A DNA stretch of 31,839 nt from an uncultured Eubacteriales bacterium (GCA_905201895.1 CAJKPX010000024.1:1-31839); one strand, 5' to 3'; positions 1 to 8,806 are shown, counted from the first letter of the stretch. Numbers and translations: made by a program. The notes: generated by a model not told the origin, from the letters alone.

Positions 1-157
1 TTACGCTGACCGTACCGACCCTGCTTTCCGCCGAAAGGCTGTTCTGCATGGTGCCCGCCGCAACGAAGGCAATGTTGGTGTTTTCACGCTCCAGACCGCT
101 CAAGCCTCTGTGCGCGATCATTTTCGTTGATCCGCTATTGATCCGCGTAGTATTCAT
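1..157 (-). CDS. Partial GDPD-like protein, N-terminal 52 residues
   Basis: This is the beginning of a minus-strand gene that continues past the left edge. The ATG (157-155) overlaps the TGA of the upstream CPBP protease gene as ATGA, so translational coupling supports this start. The visible N-terminus contains AHRGLSGLERENT at about residues 15-27, the His-Arg-Gly plus ENT pattern that opens glycerophosphodiester phosphodiesterases, which hydrolyse glycerophosphodiesters to glycerol-3-phosphate and an alcohol. In the family an acidic ExD metal-binding motif follows HRG by roughly 25-30 residues. Here the residues after AFVAAG do not show it, so the gene may be divergent, damaged, or disturbed at the window edge. 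It is the fourth gene of the operon starting with the M3-like lipoprotein. A complete GDPD lies at 20362-21207. Confidence 0.5.
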   Translation of the reverse strand, partial: MNTTRINSGSTKMIAHRGLSGLERENTNIAFVAAGTMQNSLSAESRVGTVSV

Positions 158-939
158 GCGCGTTCTTTCTCCTTTCGTTTTTCAAAAAAGCGATCGGCAT
201 CGACGGTTGTTGTGCGCGAGAGCATCCAAAGCATCCACGCCGCAACCAGCACCGATAAAATCACCGTGACCGTCACCGTAACGGCATCCCACTGCTCACC
301 CTTGCCGAGCAGCAGCAGCCTGCCGCCGAAATCGTAGACACCGTGGATCAGCACGCAATAAAACAGATTTCCCGTGCGAAGCAGCACGATTGAGCACATG
401 CCGCCGATCAGAAAGGAATATCCCACCTGAAGCAGGGTCGGCACAATTCCCGCGCCCTCCAAAAGATTTGCAAAATGCACAAGTCCGAACACAGCCGAGG
501 AAATGACGGTGACACGAATGACCTGCGCGCGTGATTTACGGTGCTTTTGCAGCATGCCGAGAAAGAGCGTGCCGCGGAAGGCAAACTCCTCAAAAACACC
601 GATCAGCAAGCAGTCGAGCAGAAGCATGGGGAAAAGCTCCCAACGCTCCAGCGTAGCCGATCCGCTTGCAAGCCCGATGATCGGAAAATTGTTGACCGCG
701 ATCAAAAGCGCGGGCAACACGATCGCCAGATGCCACAGGCGCGGCATCGTCCATAGGCGGTTGCCGATAAAGAGAAGCAGAGCGGCAAACACAACGCTGC
801 CAAGCACGTGCGAGAGCAGCGAGCGAATCAGATTCTGTTTCGTAGCGTCCTGCGAGAAGGTTGGATTCCAGATCCAGAGCACCACGAATGCCAGACCGCC
901 GATCGCAACAACCGTTCTGCAAACGCGCTCACGAAGCAT
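154..939 (-). CDS. CPBP family intramembrane metalloprotease
   Basis: The 261-residue protein has many hydrophobic segments and the three signatures of the CPBP (CAAX protease/bacteriocin-processing, Abi) family: EEFAFR at residues 117-122, FGLVH ending at His155, and HGVYD at 199-203. These supply the Glu, Arg and His residues of the active site inside the membrane. Family members cleave within or near membrane segments and act in prenyl-protein processing, bacteriocin self-immunity or signalling; the substrate here is unknown. The ATG at 939 follows AGGAGG located inside the end of the Lgt-family gene, with which it overlaps by 11 bases. It therefore belongs to the operon M3-like lipoprotein, Lgt family, CPBP, GDPD-like. 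Confidence 0.88.
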   Translation of the reverse strand: MLRERVCRTVVAIGGLAFVVLWIWNPTFSQDATKQNLIRSLLSHVLGSVVFAALLLFIGNRLWTMPRLWHLAIVLPALLIAVNNFPIIGLASGSATLERWELFPMLLLDCLLIGVFEEFAFRGTLFLGMLQKHRKSRAQVIRVTVISSAVFGLVHFANLLEGAGIVPTLLQVGYSFLIGGMCSIVLLRTGNLFYCVLIHGVYDFGGRLLLLGKGEQWDAVTVTVTVILSVLVAAWMLWMLSRTTTVDADRFFEKRKEKERA

Positions 940-1717
940 CGCCTGCCTCCTTCTTTTTCCGCCGCTCCGTCAAAACGAAATCAAGCACCAGCAGCGCAAT
1001 TCCGAGAACTGCGAGAATGATCGCTGTCAGCTGCGACGGGGACATATTGTTCACGATGGTCTGACCGCGATAGTCGGCGCGGAAGAATTCGGCATAGAAA
1101 CGCCAAACGGCATAAACGATGAGATAATACGCGAGATTTCCGGTCTTGCGGCGTGCGAGTCTCCAGGTCAGGAAGGCGGCAAGCGCGAGCAGAAAGATTG
1201 CCTCAAAGAGCTGGATCGGAACGGTTTTTGCATGGAGATGTACGTTTTGAATTCCAAACCACGCCGTTGTTACCTTGCCGTAGCAGCAGCCTGCAAAGAG
1301 ACAGCCAACCCGTCCAAATGCATGTGCCAGCGCGACGGCGGGTGCCGCAATTTCCGCCAGGTCAAAAAAGTGTTTTTTCGCCTCTCCCTTGCCAAGCACG
1401 AAATGCCCTCCCTCGAAATAGACGATGAGGAACACGATCGTGCCGCCGATCAGACCACCGTAAAAGGTTGCACCCGTGGATGCGGTAATAGCAAACGGCT
1501 TTCCGTCGAGGTAATTATAGAGCGACTGGAAAAAGACCGCAGAAAGATAGCCTCCAACGAGCGCGGCAAGCGCGCATCCGATGCAAAGATTTTGCAGCTT
1601 GGCTGAAAAATTGCGTCGGTCTGCCCAGAAGCGAAGAAACATCAACGCCGCAAAAAAGCCGACGGCAAGCATAATGTCATACAGACTCAATCCCAAAAAC
1701 AGTTTATACGGATACAT
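929..1717 (-). CDS. lgt: Lgt-family protein (prolipoprotein diacylglyceryl transferase-like)
   Basis: This 262-residue multi-pass membrane protein resembles Lgt, which transfers diacylglycerol from phosphatidylglycerol to the lipobox Cys of prolipoproteins. Visible support is the FYGGLIGG segment at about 85-92, the GRVGCLFAGCCYG block at 135-147 in the place of the Lgt signature (GR-G-F-N-E-YG), and a conserved-looking RADYRG near 213-218. The Cys-rich form of the signature differs from classical Lgt, where Asn and Glu occupy these positions, so this may be a variant subfamily with another substrate. AGGAGG sits 7 bases before the ATG. It starts 12 bases after a lipoprotein gene, which fits a role in lipoprotein or lipid handling. 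Lgt family membership is firm; true Lgt activity is less certain. Confidence 0.8.
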   Translation of the reverse strand: MYPYKLFLGLSLYDIMLAVGFFAALMFLRFWADRRNFSAKLQNLCIGCALAALVGGYLSAVFFQSLYNYLDGKPFAITASTGATFYGGLIGGTIVFLIVYFEGGHFVLGKGEAKKHFFDLAEIAAPAVALAHAFGRVGCLFAGCCYGKVTTAWFGIQNVHLHAKTVPIQLFEAIFLLALAAFLTWRLARRKTGNLAYYLIVYAVWRFYAEFFRADYRGQTIVNNMSPSQLTAIILAVLGIALLVLDFVLTERRKKKEAGDAS

Positions 1718-1729
1718 TCGGGTTCCTCC

Positions 1730-3409
1730 TTATGAAAAGCAATCGCGGATCGCAACAAAGGTGCTCTGCGCGTAGGGGTCGGGAAGCGCTACCTCATCCA
1801 GCGTTTCGCGGAACGAAAGCGTGACGTCCAAATCCTCGCAAAGTGCGCGGTAGACTGTTCTTGCAGCCCCTTGATCCTCAACGGCGATCTCGTAAATCGA
1901 AAGTGCCGTAGTGGCGGAGAGCGCATAGCTAATATAATAAACGGGAGAATCGAGCACCACGTAGCGCCAATACAAATTCATATCGGCAACCTGCTCGGAG
2001 ATCATATCGAATCCACCGTAGTCGCGGCAAACAAGCTCCATCACGTCGTCAAGCGGCGTGTTATTTTCCAAAATCTCAACGTAATGCGTGTAAACGTACT
2101 CCTCAAAATCGTCGATCAACGTGGCAAGAATGATCGTGGCACACGTGTCGATCACCTGGTAGAGCTCAATTGCACGGAAAATGTCCTGTGCAAGAGAATC
2201 CTTCAGATAACGCAGAAACAGATATTCGTTTGCTTGAGAATGCACCTCCGCCAGATCGAGAGGCACGTCTGAAACGGGATTGTAGCAGCCTGCGTAGTAG
2301 TGTCCCATTTCGTGCGCCACCGTCATAGAATCCTGATAACCGGGGCCAAAATAGCAGAAGGGGCGCTCATCATCATATAAATAGGTGGTGTAGGCACCGT
2401 CGTATGCATTCTCACCGTCAACAAAGAGCGAACAGGAGGGATCAAACAGACTTTCCATGTTCACACGTACAGAAGCCGGATAGGATGCAACGTAATCGAA
2501 AACGTAGTCCGTCGACTGATCGTTGTAGGGCTCAAACAGAAAATTGTAAACGCGAACCTGCTCGAAATACGAAAGCGACTCGTAAAGGGCATCAAACTCC
2601 GCAGCCAGCTTGTTGTAGAGCGGAATAATATAGCTTGCAACGTAGGTGCGGAACGCCGCACGCTCGGCAGCACTTGCATCACGCAGATAGAGCGATTTCG
2701 AGGCATACTCATAGTAGTTGGCATATCCCATGATGTCCGCCTGCGCCTGATTGTTTGCAATGAAATCGAGATAAAGCGTCTCCACTTCCGCAAGATCCTC
2801 ATCATCGGAAAGGTCGAGCTCGTGATAGAGAACCAGCAGGGCATCGTTTTCCTGGGAAAGCTCGGTCATTTCGTCGGTATAGGTGCGCATGCTCTCAATG
2901 TCTGCCTCACTCCAATCGGAGAAAAAAGCCTCGCGGTAGGGCGACTCGGACTCATCCACCTTTTGCGCGAAGGTGATGTATTCGCCGTAGGCGTCACTCT
3001 GCATCTCGGACGCATAAAGCTGAGCCTCACTCAACTCCTCGTCGAGCATGTCGCAAGAATAGAGCAAATAGGCAATCTGCGCCTGCGTAACGATATGATA
3101 ATACTGCGCCTCCATTGCATCGAGCGCCGCCTCGATCGCATCCACGTCGGTGCCCTGCAGAACAAGCTCCTCGCATTCGGCGAGCAAACGTGAAAACTCG
3201 GTATGGTCGGCGTCGGTGAGCGTATAGGCAAGCGGCTCGTTCAATTCGTCGGGTCCCTTTGTCTGCTCGTTCGAGCCGTCTCCCGTTGTAAAGTCCTCTG
3301 CCATCTCGAGCATCGTGTTGGTAACGTGTCCAACCAGAATACAGGATGAGGTGGAAAAAGTCAGACAGAAGCAGAGCAAAAGAGCAAGAAATCTCATTCT
3401 CATTCTCAT
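1730..3409 (-). CDS. Lipoprotein zinc metallopeptidase, M3-like (oligoendopeptidase F type)
   Basis: The product is about 559 residues. The chosen ATG (3409) has AGGAGG 8 bases upstream and opens with Met-Arg repeats, a hydrophobic stretch and STSSC, a plausible lipobox, so the enzyme is probably an exported lipoprotein. An upstream in-frame start (3469) would bury the signal peptide and is rejected. HEMGHYYAG at residues 366-374 is the HExxH zinc motif, and DLAEVHSQANEYL about 25 residues later offers the downstream Glu ligand usual in M3 oligopeptidases. The Asp/Glu-rich region after the signal looks like a linker or helical domain. The likely role is peptide degradation at the outer face of the membrane. 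It is first in the four-gene operon and has its own promoter at 3460-3488. Oligoendopeptidases are usually cytosolic, so the lipoprotein anchor is notable. Confidence 0.8.
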   Translation of the reverse strand: MRMRMRFLALLLCFCLTFSTSSCILVGHVTNTMLEMAEDFTTGDGSNEQTKGPDELNEPLAYTLTDADHTEFSRLLAECEELVLQGTDVDAIEAALDAMEAQYYHIVTQAQIAYLLYSCDMLDEELSEAQLYASEMQSDAYGEYITFAQKVDESESPYREAFFSDWSEADIESMRTYTDEMTELSQENDALLVLYHELDLSDDEDLAEVETLYLDFIANNQAQADIMGYANYYEYASKSLYLRDASAAERAAFRTYVASYIIPLYNKLAAEFDALYESLSYFEQVRVYNFLFEPYNDQSTDYVFDYVASYPASVRVNMESLFDPSCSLFVDGENAYDGAYTTYLYDDERPFCYFGPGYQDSMTVAHEMGHYYAGCYNPVSDVPLDLAEVHSQANEYLFLRYLKDSLAQDIFRAIELYQVIDTCATIILATLIDDFEEYVYTHYVEILENNTPLDDVMELVCRDYGGFDMISEQVADMNLYWRYVVLDSPVYYISYALSATTALSIYEIAVEDQGAARTVYRALCEDLDVTLSFRETLDEVALPDPYAQSTFVAIRDCFS

Positions 3410-3432
3410 ATTTGGTACCTCCTCAGATAGGG

Positions 3433-3451
3433 TGCATAGAATACACCCCCG
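3433..3451 (-). other. Leader hairpin before the M3-like peptidase gene
   Basis: GGGTGTAT-TCT-ATGCACCC forms an 8-pair stem with one G-U pair, between the -10 box and the AGGAGG. It may stabilise the mRNA or modulate initiation. There is no T-run, so it is not a terminator. Confidence 0.4.
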
Positions 3452-3459
3452 CATTCTAT

Positions 3460-3488
3460 ATTGTATCACAATTCCGCACGAAAATCAA
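3460..3488 (-). promoter_or_regulatory. Sigma-A promoter of the M3-like peptidase operon
   Basis: On the minus strand, -35 TTGATT and -10 TACAAT are separated by 17 bases, leaving a leader of about 45 bases. The -35 lies 6 bases beyond the stop of the WecA/TagO-like gene, and no terminator is seen between them, so read-through from that gene is possible. Confidence 0.75.
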
Positions 3489-3494
3489 CCCGAT

Positions 3495-4460
3495 TTACGC
3501 AAAATCAGTAATGAAATGTCGAATTCCGATCAAAAGAAGTGCAGATGCCGCGCATGCAAGGCTCGCAAACGGAAGAAAACGGGGAAGAATCAGCAAAACA
3601 CCGATCAATCCGAGTGCAGCACTGATCAGATGAAGAATCGCAACGCAGCGAGGTTGGGACAGTCCCGCATCGGTCAGGCGGTGATGCAGGTGCGCTCGGT
3701 CTGCGGAAAACGGCGAACGTCCGCGCAAAAAGCGGCGCAAAACGGCAGTACCGAGGTCGGTGAGCGGATAGGCAAACAGAAAAAGAGGAGAAAGGACGGA
3801 GGCGTTGCGCGTAGGCAGGTGCAAGAGCGGCAGGGTGAGCATACCAAGCAGAAATCCGACCGTTACCGATCCGCAATCCCCTGCAAAAACCGAGGCAGGG
3901 TGTCGGTTATAGAGCAAAAAGCCCACACATGCAGCCCCAAGCAGCAGCGACGGTGCAATCCCCTCCCCTGCCCCCGAAAGTTGGAGCGAGAGGGCAAGCA
4001 GAACACATTCCACTGCGGCAGTCCCTGCAAAAAGTCCGTCGAGTCCGTCGATAAAATTGTGCGCATTCGCAAGAGCGAGCACCCATAAAACACCGAACGC
4101 CAAGCGCCCCCCCGACAAACTCCCCTCCCCCATCACGCAGGCAAGCACCACGGCAAATTGAAAAAAGAGCTTGCTCGCGGCACCGAGGCTGAAAATGTCA
4201 TCGGCAAGCCCAACGAGGAGGAGTAAAAAGCCGCCCCCAAGCATGCAGGAGAGAGGGCGAGAGAACGCCCCCATTGCAAGGCAGGCAAGCGCAAACGCCG
4301 AAAAGATCGCAAGTCCACCTGCGCGCGGAATGCTCCGTGCATGCATGCGACGCCATTCCCCGGGATCGTCAACCGCACCGATCCTCCATGCGAGGGCGAT
4401 CACGGTGGGCAGGATTGCGAGTGTGAAGAAAAAAGAAAATGCGATGAAAAAAAGCAACAT
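3495..4460 (-). CDS. wecA: WecA/TagO-type undecaprenyl-phosphate sugar-1-phosphate transferase
   Basis: This 321-residue polytopic membrane protein belongs to the glycosyltransferase 4 (MraY/WecA) family. It transfers a UDP-N-acetylhexosamine phosphate to undecaprenyl phosphate, starting teichoic acid or surface-polymer synthesis. Motifs seen in order are LADDIFSLG with Asp-Asp at 87-88, NAHNFIDGLDGL at 132-143, FAGDCGS at 192-198 (usually FLGDSGS) and HLHHR at 257-261, the His-rich loop typical of WecA/TagO rather than MraY. The MxxRxxPRxGG-like start is MHARSIPRAGG at 39-49. It sits alone downstream of the trpS terminator, with no other wall-polymer gene nearby. The ribosome site is weak: AAGGGA lies about 16 bases upstream of the ATG, so the exact start is uncertain. 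Confidence 0.85.
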   Translation of the reverse strand: MLLFFIAFSFFFTLAILPTVIALAWRIGAVDDPGEWRRMHARSIPRAGGLAIFSAFALACLAMGAFSRPLSCMLGGGFLLLLVGLADDIFSLGAASKLFFQFAVVLACVMGEGSLSGGRLAFGVLWVLALANAHNFIDGLDGLFAGTAAVECVLLALSLQLSGAGEGIAPSLLLGAACVGFLLYNRHPASVFAGDCGSVTVGFLLGMLTLPLLHLPTRNASVLSPLFLFAYPLTDLGTAVLRRFLRGRSPFSADRAHLHHRLTDAGLSQPRCVAILHLISAALGLIGVLLILPRFLPFASLACAASALLLIGIRHFITDFA

Positions 4461-4486
4461 CTCGGCTTAAAACCGTCCCTTCTGAT

Positions 4487-4529
4487 CAAATAAAAACGGA
4501 AAGCCCGTCGGATGCAGGCCTTCCGTTTG
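4487..4529 (-). terminator. Terminator after trpS
   Basis: A 12-pair stem (4494-4505 with 4517-4528, one G-U pair) is followed on the minus strand by TTTTTATTT. It ends the trpS transcript about 100 bases beyond the stop codon. The stretch 4530-4632 holds no gene. Confidence 0.8.
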
Positions 4530-4632
4530 TTTGATCTTGCTTTACCATCCGATTGGCAGATATGTAAAGCGTTATTTGAAGATACGTATGCAGTCATTCA
4601 CCGCACGAAGCAGTCCTCGTCCAACGTTGGGA

Positions 4633-5634
4633 TCAGCGGATCTGAACGAAGCCGAGCTTCTTTTGCACCTTGGCAAGCGTTCTCCGTGCATACCACGATG
4701 CCTCCTCCGCGCCCTTTTTCATCTGCGCCTCAAGCGCTGCCTTGTCGGCAAGAAGTGCGTGGAATTTTTCCTGAACGGGAGCCAATGCGTCGGCAGTCAC
4801 CTCACCGACCGCCAGCTTGAAGTCTCCGTAGCCACAGCCCGCAAACTCGCGCTCAATTTCCTCCATCGTTTTTCCCGTGAAGCAGGAATAGATGGTCATG
4901 AGATTGCTCACGCCGGGCTTCTCGGGAGCAAATCGAATTTCTGCCTCCGAATCGGTAACGGCACGCTTGAACTTTCTGATAATTGTATCCCGATCGTCCA
5001 GGATATATACCACCGCATTGGGATTTTCGTCGGATTTGCTCATTTTTTTCGTCGGCTCGGCAAGCGACATGATACGCATACCGTGCTTGGAAATGATCGG
5101 CTCGGGCACGGTGAAGGTGCCGGGATGAATTTGATTGAAGCGCTCGGCAATATCGCGGCAAAGCTCCACGTGCTGCTTCTGATCGCTTCCCACGGGCACG
5201 ACGTCGGTCTGATAGAGCAGGATATCCGCCGCCATCAGCGCAGGATAGGTAAACAGACCTGCGTTGATGTTATCGGAATGACGCGCGCTCTTATCCTTGA
5301 ACTGCGTCATGCGCGAGAGCTCACCAAACATGGTGAAGCAATTGAGAATCCACGCAAGCTCGGCGTGCTCGTGCACCATCGACTGCACGTAAAGCGTATT
5401 TTTTTCAGGATCAAGACCGCACGCCATATAAAGAGCGAGCGTCTCGTAGGTGCGACGGCGCAGATCGGCAGGAACCTGGCGCACCGTGATTGCGTGCTCG
5501 TCGACCACGCAGTAAAAGGTTTTATATTGCTCGGAGTATTCGGAAAAATTGCGAATGGCGCCCAGATAGTTGCCAATCGTCAGATTTCCGCTGGGCTGCA
5601 CGCCCGAATACGATACTTTTTGTTCACCAAACAT
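4633..5634 (-). CDS. trpS: Tryptophanyl-tRNA synthetase
   Basis: This class I aminoacyl-tRNA synthetase charges tRNA-Trp using ATP and tryptophan in the cytoplasm. The 333-residue length is normal for bacterial TrpRS. Visible motifs are SGVQPSGNLTIGNYLGA at 10-26 (the HIGH-equivalent region), the DEHAIT segment near 45-50, GSDQKQHVEL at 149-158 and KMSKS at 197-201. The ATG at 5634 follows an AAAGGA ribosome site. A longer reading frame to 5838 crosses a strong promoter and a terminator, so it is rejected. It is a single-gene transcript with its own promoter and terminator. The leader is only about 30-35 bases, too short for a T-box. Confidence 0.97.
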   Translation of the reverse strand: MFGEQKVSYSGVQPSGNLTIGNYLGAIRNFSEYSEQYKTFYCVVDEHAITVRQVPADLRRRTYETLALYMACGLDPEKNTLYVQSMVHEHAELAWILNCFTMFGELSRMTQFKDKSARHSDNINAGLFTYPALMAADILLYQTDVVPVGSDQKQHVELCRDIAERFNQIHPGTFTVPEPIISKHGMRIMSLAEPTKKMSKSDENPNAVVYILDDRDTIIRKFKRAVTDSEAEIRFAPEKPGVSNLMTIYSCFTGKTMEEIEREFAGCGYGDFKLAVGEVTADALAPVQEKFHALLADKAALEAQMKKGAEEASWYARRTLAKVQKKLGFVQIR

Positions 5635-5671
5635 TGAACTTTCGATCCTTTCTGTTGGGTTCTTGCTATAT

Positions 5672-5700
5672 ATTGTACCACATGCGCCCCTTCTTTGCAA
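5672..5700 (-). promoter_or_regulatory. Sigma-A promoter of trpS
   Basis: Minus-strand -35 TTGCAA and -10 TACAAT have a 17-base spacer. They lie just downstream of the terminator of the preceding gene. Confidence 0.75.
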
Positions 5701-5740
5701 GAGCATTTTACAAAAAAAGCGCCGTTGGCATGTTTTTTTC

Positions 5741-5781
5741 AAAAAAAGCGGGGGTTGTCGCGGCATTTGCCGCGACAACCC
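5741..5781 (-). terminator. Terminator after the large lipoprotein gene
   Basis: A perfect 14-pair inverted repeat (5752-5765 with 5768-5781, GGGTTGTCGCGGCA arm) is followed on the minus strand by CGC and seven T. It lies about 20 bases after the stop of the solute-binding-like gene. Confidence 0.9.
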
Positions 5782-5801
5782 TGAATGTGCTTTATCTTGA
5801 C

Positions 5802-8726
5802 TTATTTCTTGGGCAGGAAGCCATACGCCTGCATCCATCCACGATAGATTGCGAAGGGCGATGCATAGTAGATATACTCCTCGGTGTTTCCTGCGTTGTC
5901 CTGATATTTTGCTTCAACCTCCTTGCGGGGATCCTCAGGATCGGGCTCCATGAAGACCACAGGCTCATAGGTGGTGATGCAAAGCGTGTTGCGATGGAAA
6001 TCTTCAAGGCTGTTATCCTGAATGTAATCTGCAATCACGTCTGCCAGCACCGTGAAGCTCGAAACCAGAGGTTCGTTTTCCGGATCATCGGAGAGCAGCA
6101 CCTTCAGTTCGCTGACAACCGCCTCAAGCTCTGCCATGTTCTGGCAAGCATTCAGCTTTGCAACGAGCTTGTTGTTCAGCTCATACATATACTTCACAAG
6201 CTCGGTGTCGAGCGTGCCGATCAGATCGAAATCGGGATCGACACCACCTGCCGCCTCGGTGCGAGCATCAATGTGCTTGCTCGGGTCAAGCTCCACAACC
6301 TCTCCGTTGCTGAGAACGGTGTAGGTGAAGTTCACGTCTGCATCGGTGGTAATGCGGAAGTAATAGATGCTGTAGTTAATGTCGCCTTCCTTCTGGTCAA
6401 GCTTCTTATCCTCATCGTGCGTGTACTGCAGCTGAAGCTCCAGATTGCCTGTGGTTCCCGTGGGAACGATGGTCAGATCGGTGATGCAGCTCAAGCCCGT
6501 GCGATAAGCAATCAAAGTTCTCTCCACCTTACCGTCCTTAGGCTCGGAGGTGTAGGTGAGGATATAGGAGGTGGGCTGTCTGTTCTTGGTGGAATCGCAG
6601 CTGTTGATCCAATTCATCAGATCCTCATTGCGAATAAAGGAGGGCTTGTGAACGTTCTTATAAACCTCGATGTTAAACTCCTCGGTGTTCATGAAATCAA
6701 ACACAATGATCTTGTTCAACTCGGTGGTTACAATGTTGTTCGGATCAACCGCAGTTCCGTTGACCTTTGCAAGAATTTCAAACTCGTTGGTCTTTCTGGT
6801 GTAGAGCGAAACAAGGGAGAGCTCGTATCCGGTTTCGGAATCCTCTTCGGTGTCCTCATAGGTCAGGAAGAAGTCGAGGTTGGTCTGGGTTACAACCTCT
6901 TTACCCTTATCGTTGACCGTGGTCTCGGTCTCACGCAGATCCACAACAGAGAACTTGGTTTTCTTGGTTACGTTGTTGTTATAAACGTAATAGTTGATGG
7001 TGAGGTTCGAGCCGTCGATCTGTGCGGTCTTGAGCACGAAGATACCCTTCTTTGCAGCCTGATCGGCAGCAGCGATAAACTTTGCGATCTCGGCGTTCTG
7101 CGAAAGAACGTCCTTGGAATAGCCGGAGGAATAAAGAACGGTGTAACCAACCTTGCTGTTGATTGAAACGCCCGCCTCCTCCTCAACGGTGGATTCAGCA
7201 TACGACTTGAAATCGAAGCCCAAGAGCGGGTCTACCATCGAATAGCGGTTCTGAACCTTTCCGTTCTCCCAGATGTCGGGGGACATCTGAGGCTCGGGAT
7301 GTGCGATGAACACGTTACCCGTTGCGTAAAGATCCATCTTATAATCATCTACGAGAGGCTTTACGGTAGTGGTGCCGTTGCCGTTGTCGATCAGCTCGTA
7401 GTGCGTGCCCTCAACGCCGTACTGAAGGATGTTGCGGAACTCCGCATTGGTGTTCATATAGGTTACGATCTCCATGCTGCGGCTCACGCTTCTGGTATAA
7501 GCGCAAACGCCGAACATGTTGCCGTAGATATCGTTGGTGGATGCCGTGGGATATGCAACGGGAATGGGATAGTATTTCTCACCCTCGTATTCGCAGTAGC
7601 CAAAGGTATTGAAGGAATCGAGGAAGGTGTAGTCGCCGTCAACAAACTTCAGAGCAGCGGTCTTGCCGGTTGCATCGCCGAAATAGCCGTCGAAGCGGAA
7701 CTTGTTGAGTTGGAGATATTCCTCGGTGAACTCCTCGTTTCTGAACAGGCTGTCAAAGCCGAGCGAAACGCTTCCGCGCGTCAGCTCCTCGAGCGACTGA
7801 TAGTGGTATCCGAATACCGAGAACTGATCGAGCATGGAATAATCGTCGGGATTGATTGCCCAATAGTGAGCAAGGAGATCCAGGCAGTATTCAAAGCTGT
7901 CAACCTCCTGATTTGCATCAGGCATGTAGGTGTCGTCGATCGCAACCACCGAGTCACCCTCAAACTTGTTGATCAGATTGAGGAAGGTGTAGAGATATTC
8001 GTTATAGAAGCCGTCGATCTTACCCGTGGTAACGTAGCCCTGTTGAGCGTACTTATCCATCAGGCTCTTGTTGAGCAGCATGTAGGTGTACTCACCGATC
8101 ACGCGGTTGTTGGGAACCGCATAGGTGACGCCGTTCTGCTTTGCGGCCGAGAGAAGCGTTGCGGAAACGTATTCCTTGATCTTCTTCGACGCACTGGTGA
8201 GCTCGGTGTCAAGCTCTGCGAGCCACTCGTTCTCGATGAAATCGAGGTACATATCCTCACCCGCGATGTAGATGATGTCAACCTGGTTCTTGAGTGCCTC
8301 GGGATACTTGATAACCGACATACCCCATTCGTTGGTTTCGGTTTCGTCGGTGACCTCAACCTGTCCCGTGGTCTCATCCTCGGTTTCAGACTCCGTGGTA
8401 ACCACGCGGTTTGCGAGATCCTCCTCGTATGCACGAATGGTCTCCTCGAGCTTTGCGCGGTATTCATCCTCGGTGTAGTACTGCACCAGAACCTGCGTTT
8501 TGAACTTCGCCTTGGTGAGCGTGTTGATCGCAGCGTTGACTGCAGCTGCGGTTTTCGCCGTCACCTCCTCCTCGGACACGACCCAAAGAGTCAGCGTGAT
8601 CGCCTGCTCGGACGCCTGGTCCTTGATGTCTTCCTCGGCTTCCTCATCGGTTTTCTTCGCGCAGCTCGCGAGAACACCGACGATCATGACCAAGCAAAGA
8701 AACAGACACATCAATCTTTTTTTCAT
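5802..8726 (-). CDS. Large solute-binding-like lipoprotein
   Basis: The product is 974 residues from the ATG at 8726, which has GGAGGA 6 bases upstream. It opens with MKKRL, a hydrophobic core and LASC, a clear signal peptide II and lipobox, so it is anchored outside the membrane. The region after the lipobox, with ITLTLWVVSEEE and repeated small-hydrophobic helices, and the middle part resemble type 1 (MalE-like) extracellular solute-binding proteins of ABC sugar or peptide importers. At roughly twice the length of such proteins it carries a long C-terminal half that I do not recognise, rich in Asp, Glu, Thr and Asn. No permease or ATPase gene is adjacent, and promoter and terminator isolate it, so it is an orphan. 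Ligand unknown. The family call rests on general pattern only. Confidence 0.65.
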   Translation of the reverse strand: MKKRLMCLFLCLVMIVGVLASCAKKTDEEAEEDIKDQASEQAITLTLWVVSEEEVTAKTAAAVNAAINTLTKAKFKTQVLVQYYTEDEYRAKLEETIRAYEEDLANRVVTTESETEDETTGQVEVTDETETNEWGMSVIKYPEALKNQVDIIYIAGEDMYLDFIENEWLAELDTELTSASKKIKEYVSATLLSAAKQNGVTYAVPNNRVIGEYTYMLLNKSLMDKYAQQGYVTTGKIDGFYNEYLYTFLNLINKFEGDSVVAIDDTYMPDANQEVDSFEYCLDLLAHYWAINPDDYSMLDQFSVFGYHYQSLEELTRGSVSLGFDSLFRNEEFTEEYLQLNKFRFDGYFGDATGKTAALKFVDGDYTFLDSFNTFGYCEYEGEKYYPIPVAYPTASTNDIYGNMFGVCAYTRSVSRSMEIVTYMNTNAEFRNILQYGVEGTHYELIDNGNGTTTVKPLVDDYKMDLYATGNVFIAHPEPQMSPDIWENGKVQNRYSMVDPLLGFDFKSYAESTVEEEAGVSINSKVGYTVLYSSGYSKDVLSQNAEIAKFIAAADQAAKKGIFVLKTAQIDGSNLTINYYVYNNNVTKKTKFSVVDLRETETTVNDKGKEVVTQTNLDFFLTYEDTEEDSETGYELSLVSLYTRKTNEFEILAKVNGTAVDPNNIVTTELNKIIVFDFMNTEEFNIEVYKNVHKPSFIRNEDLMNWINSCDSTKNRQPTSYILTYTSEPKDGKVERTLIAYRTGLSCITDLTIVPTGTTGNLELQLQYTHDEDKKLDQKEGDINYSIYYFRITTDADVNFTYTVLSNGEVVELDPSKHIDARTEAAGGVDPDFDLIGTLDTELVKYMYELNNKLVAKLNACQNMAELEAVVSELKVLLSDDPENEPLVSSFTVLADVIADYIQDNSLEDFHRNTLCITTYEPVVFMEPDPEDPRKEVEAKYQDNAGNTEEYIYYASPFAIYRGWMQAYGFLPKK

Positions 8727-8806
8727 GTTGTCTCCTCCAGAAAATCGCGCACATCGCACCGCAGAGCTTTCTCGCGGCACGGGTACGGCTATATTTTTAC
8801 AGATAT

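Noticed and set aside
5640..5700. T-box leader for trpS
   Set aside because: The transcribed leader from the promoter is only about 30-35 bases, too short for a T-box.
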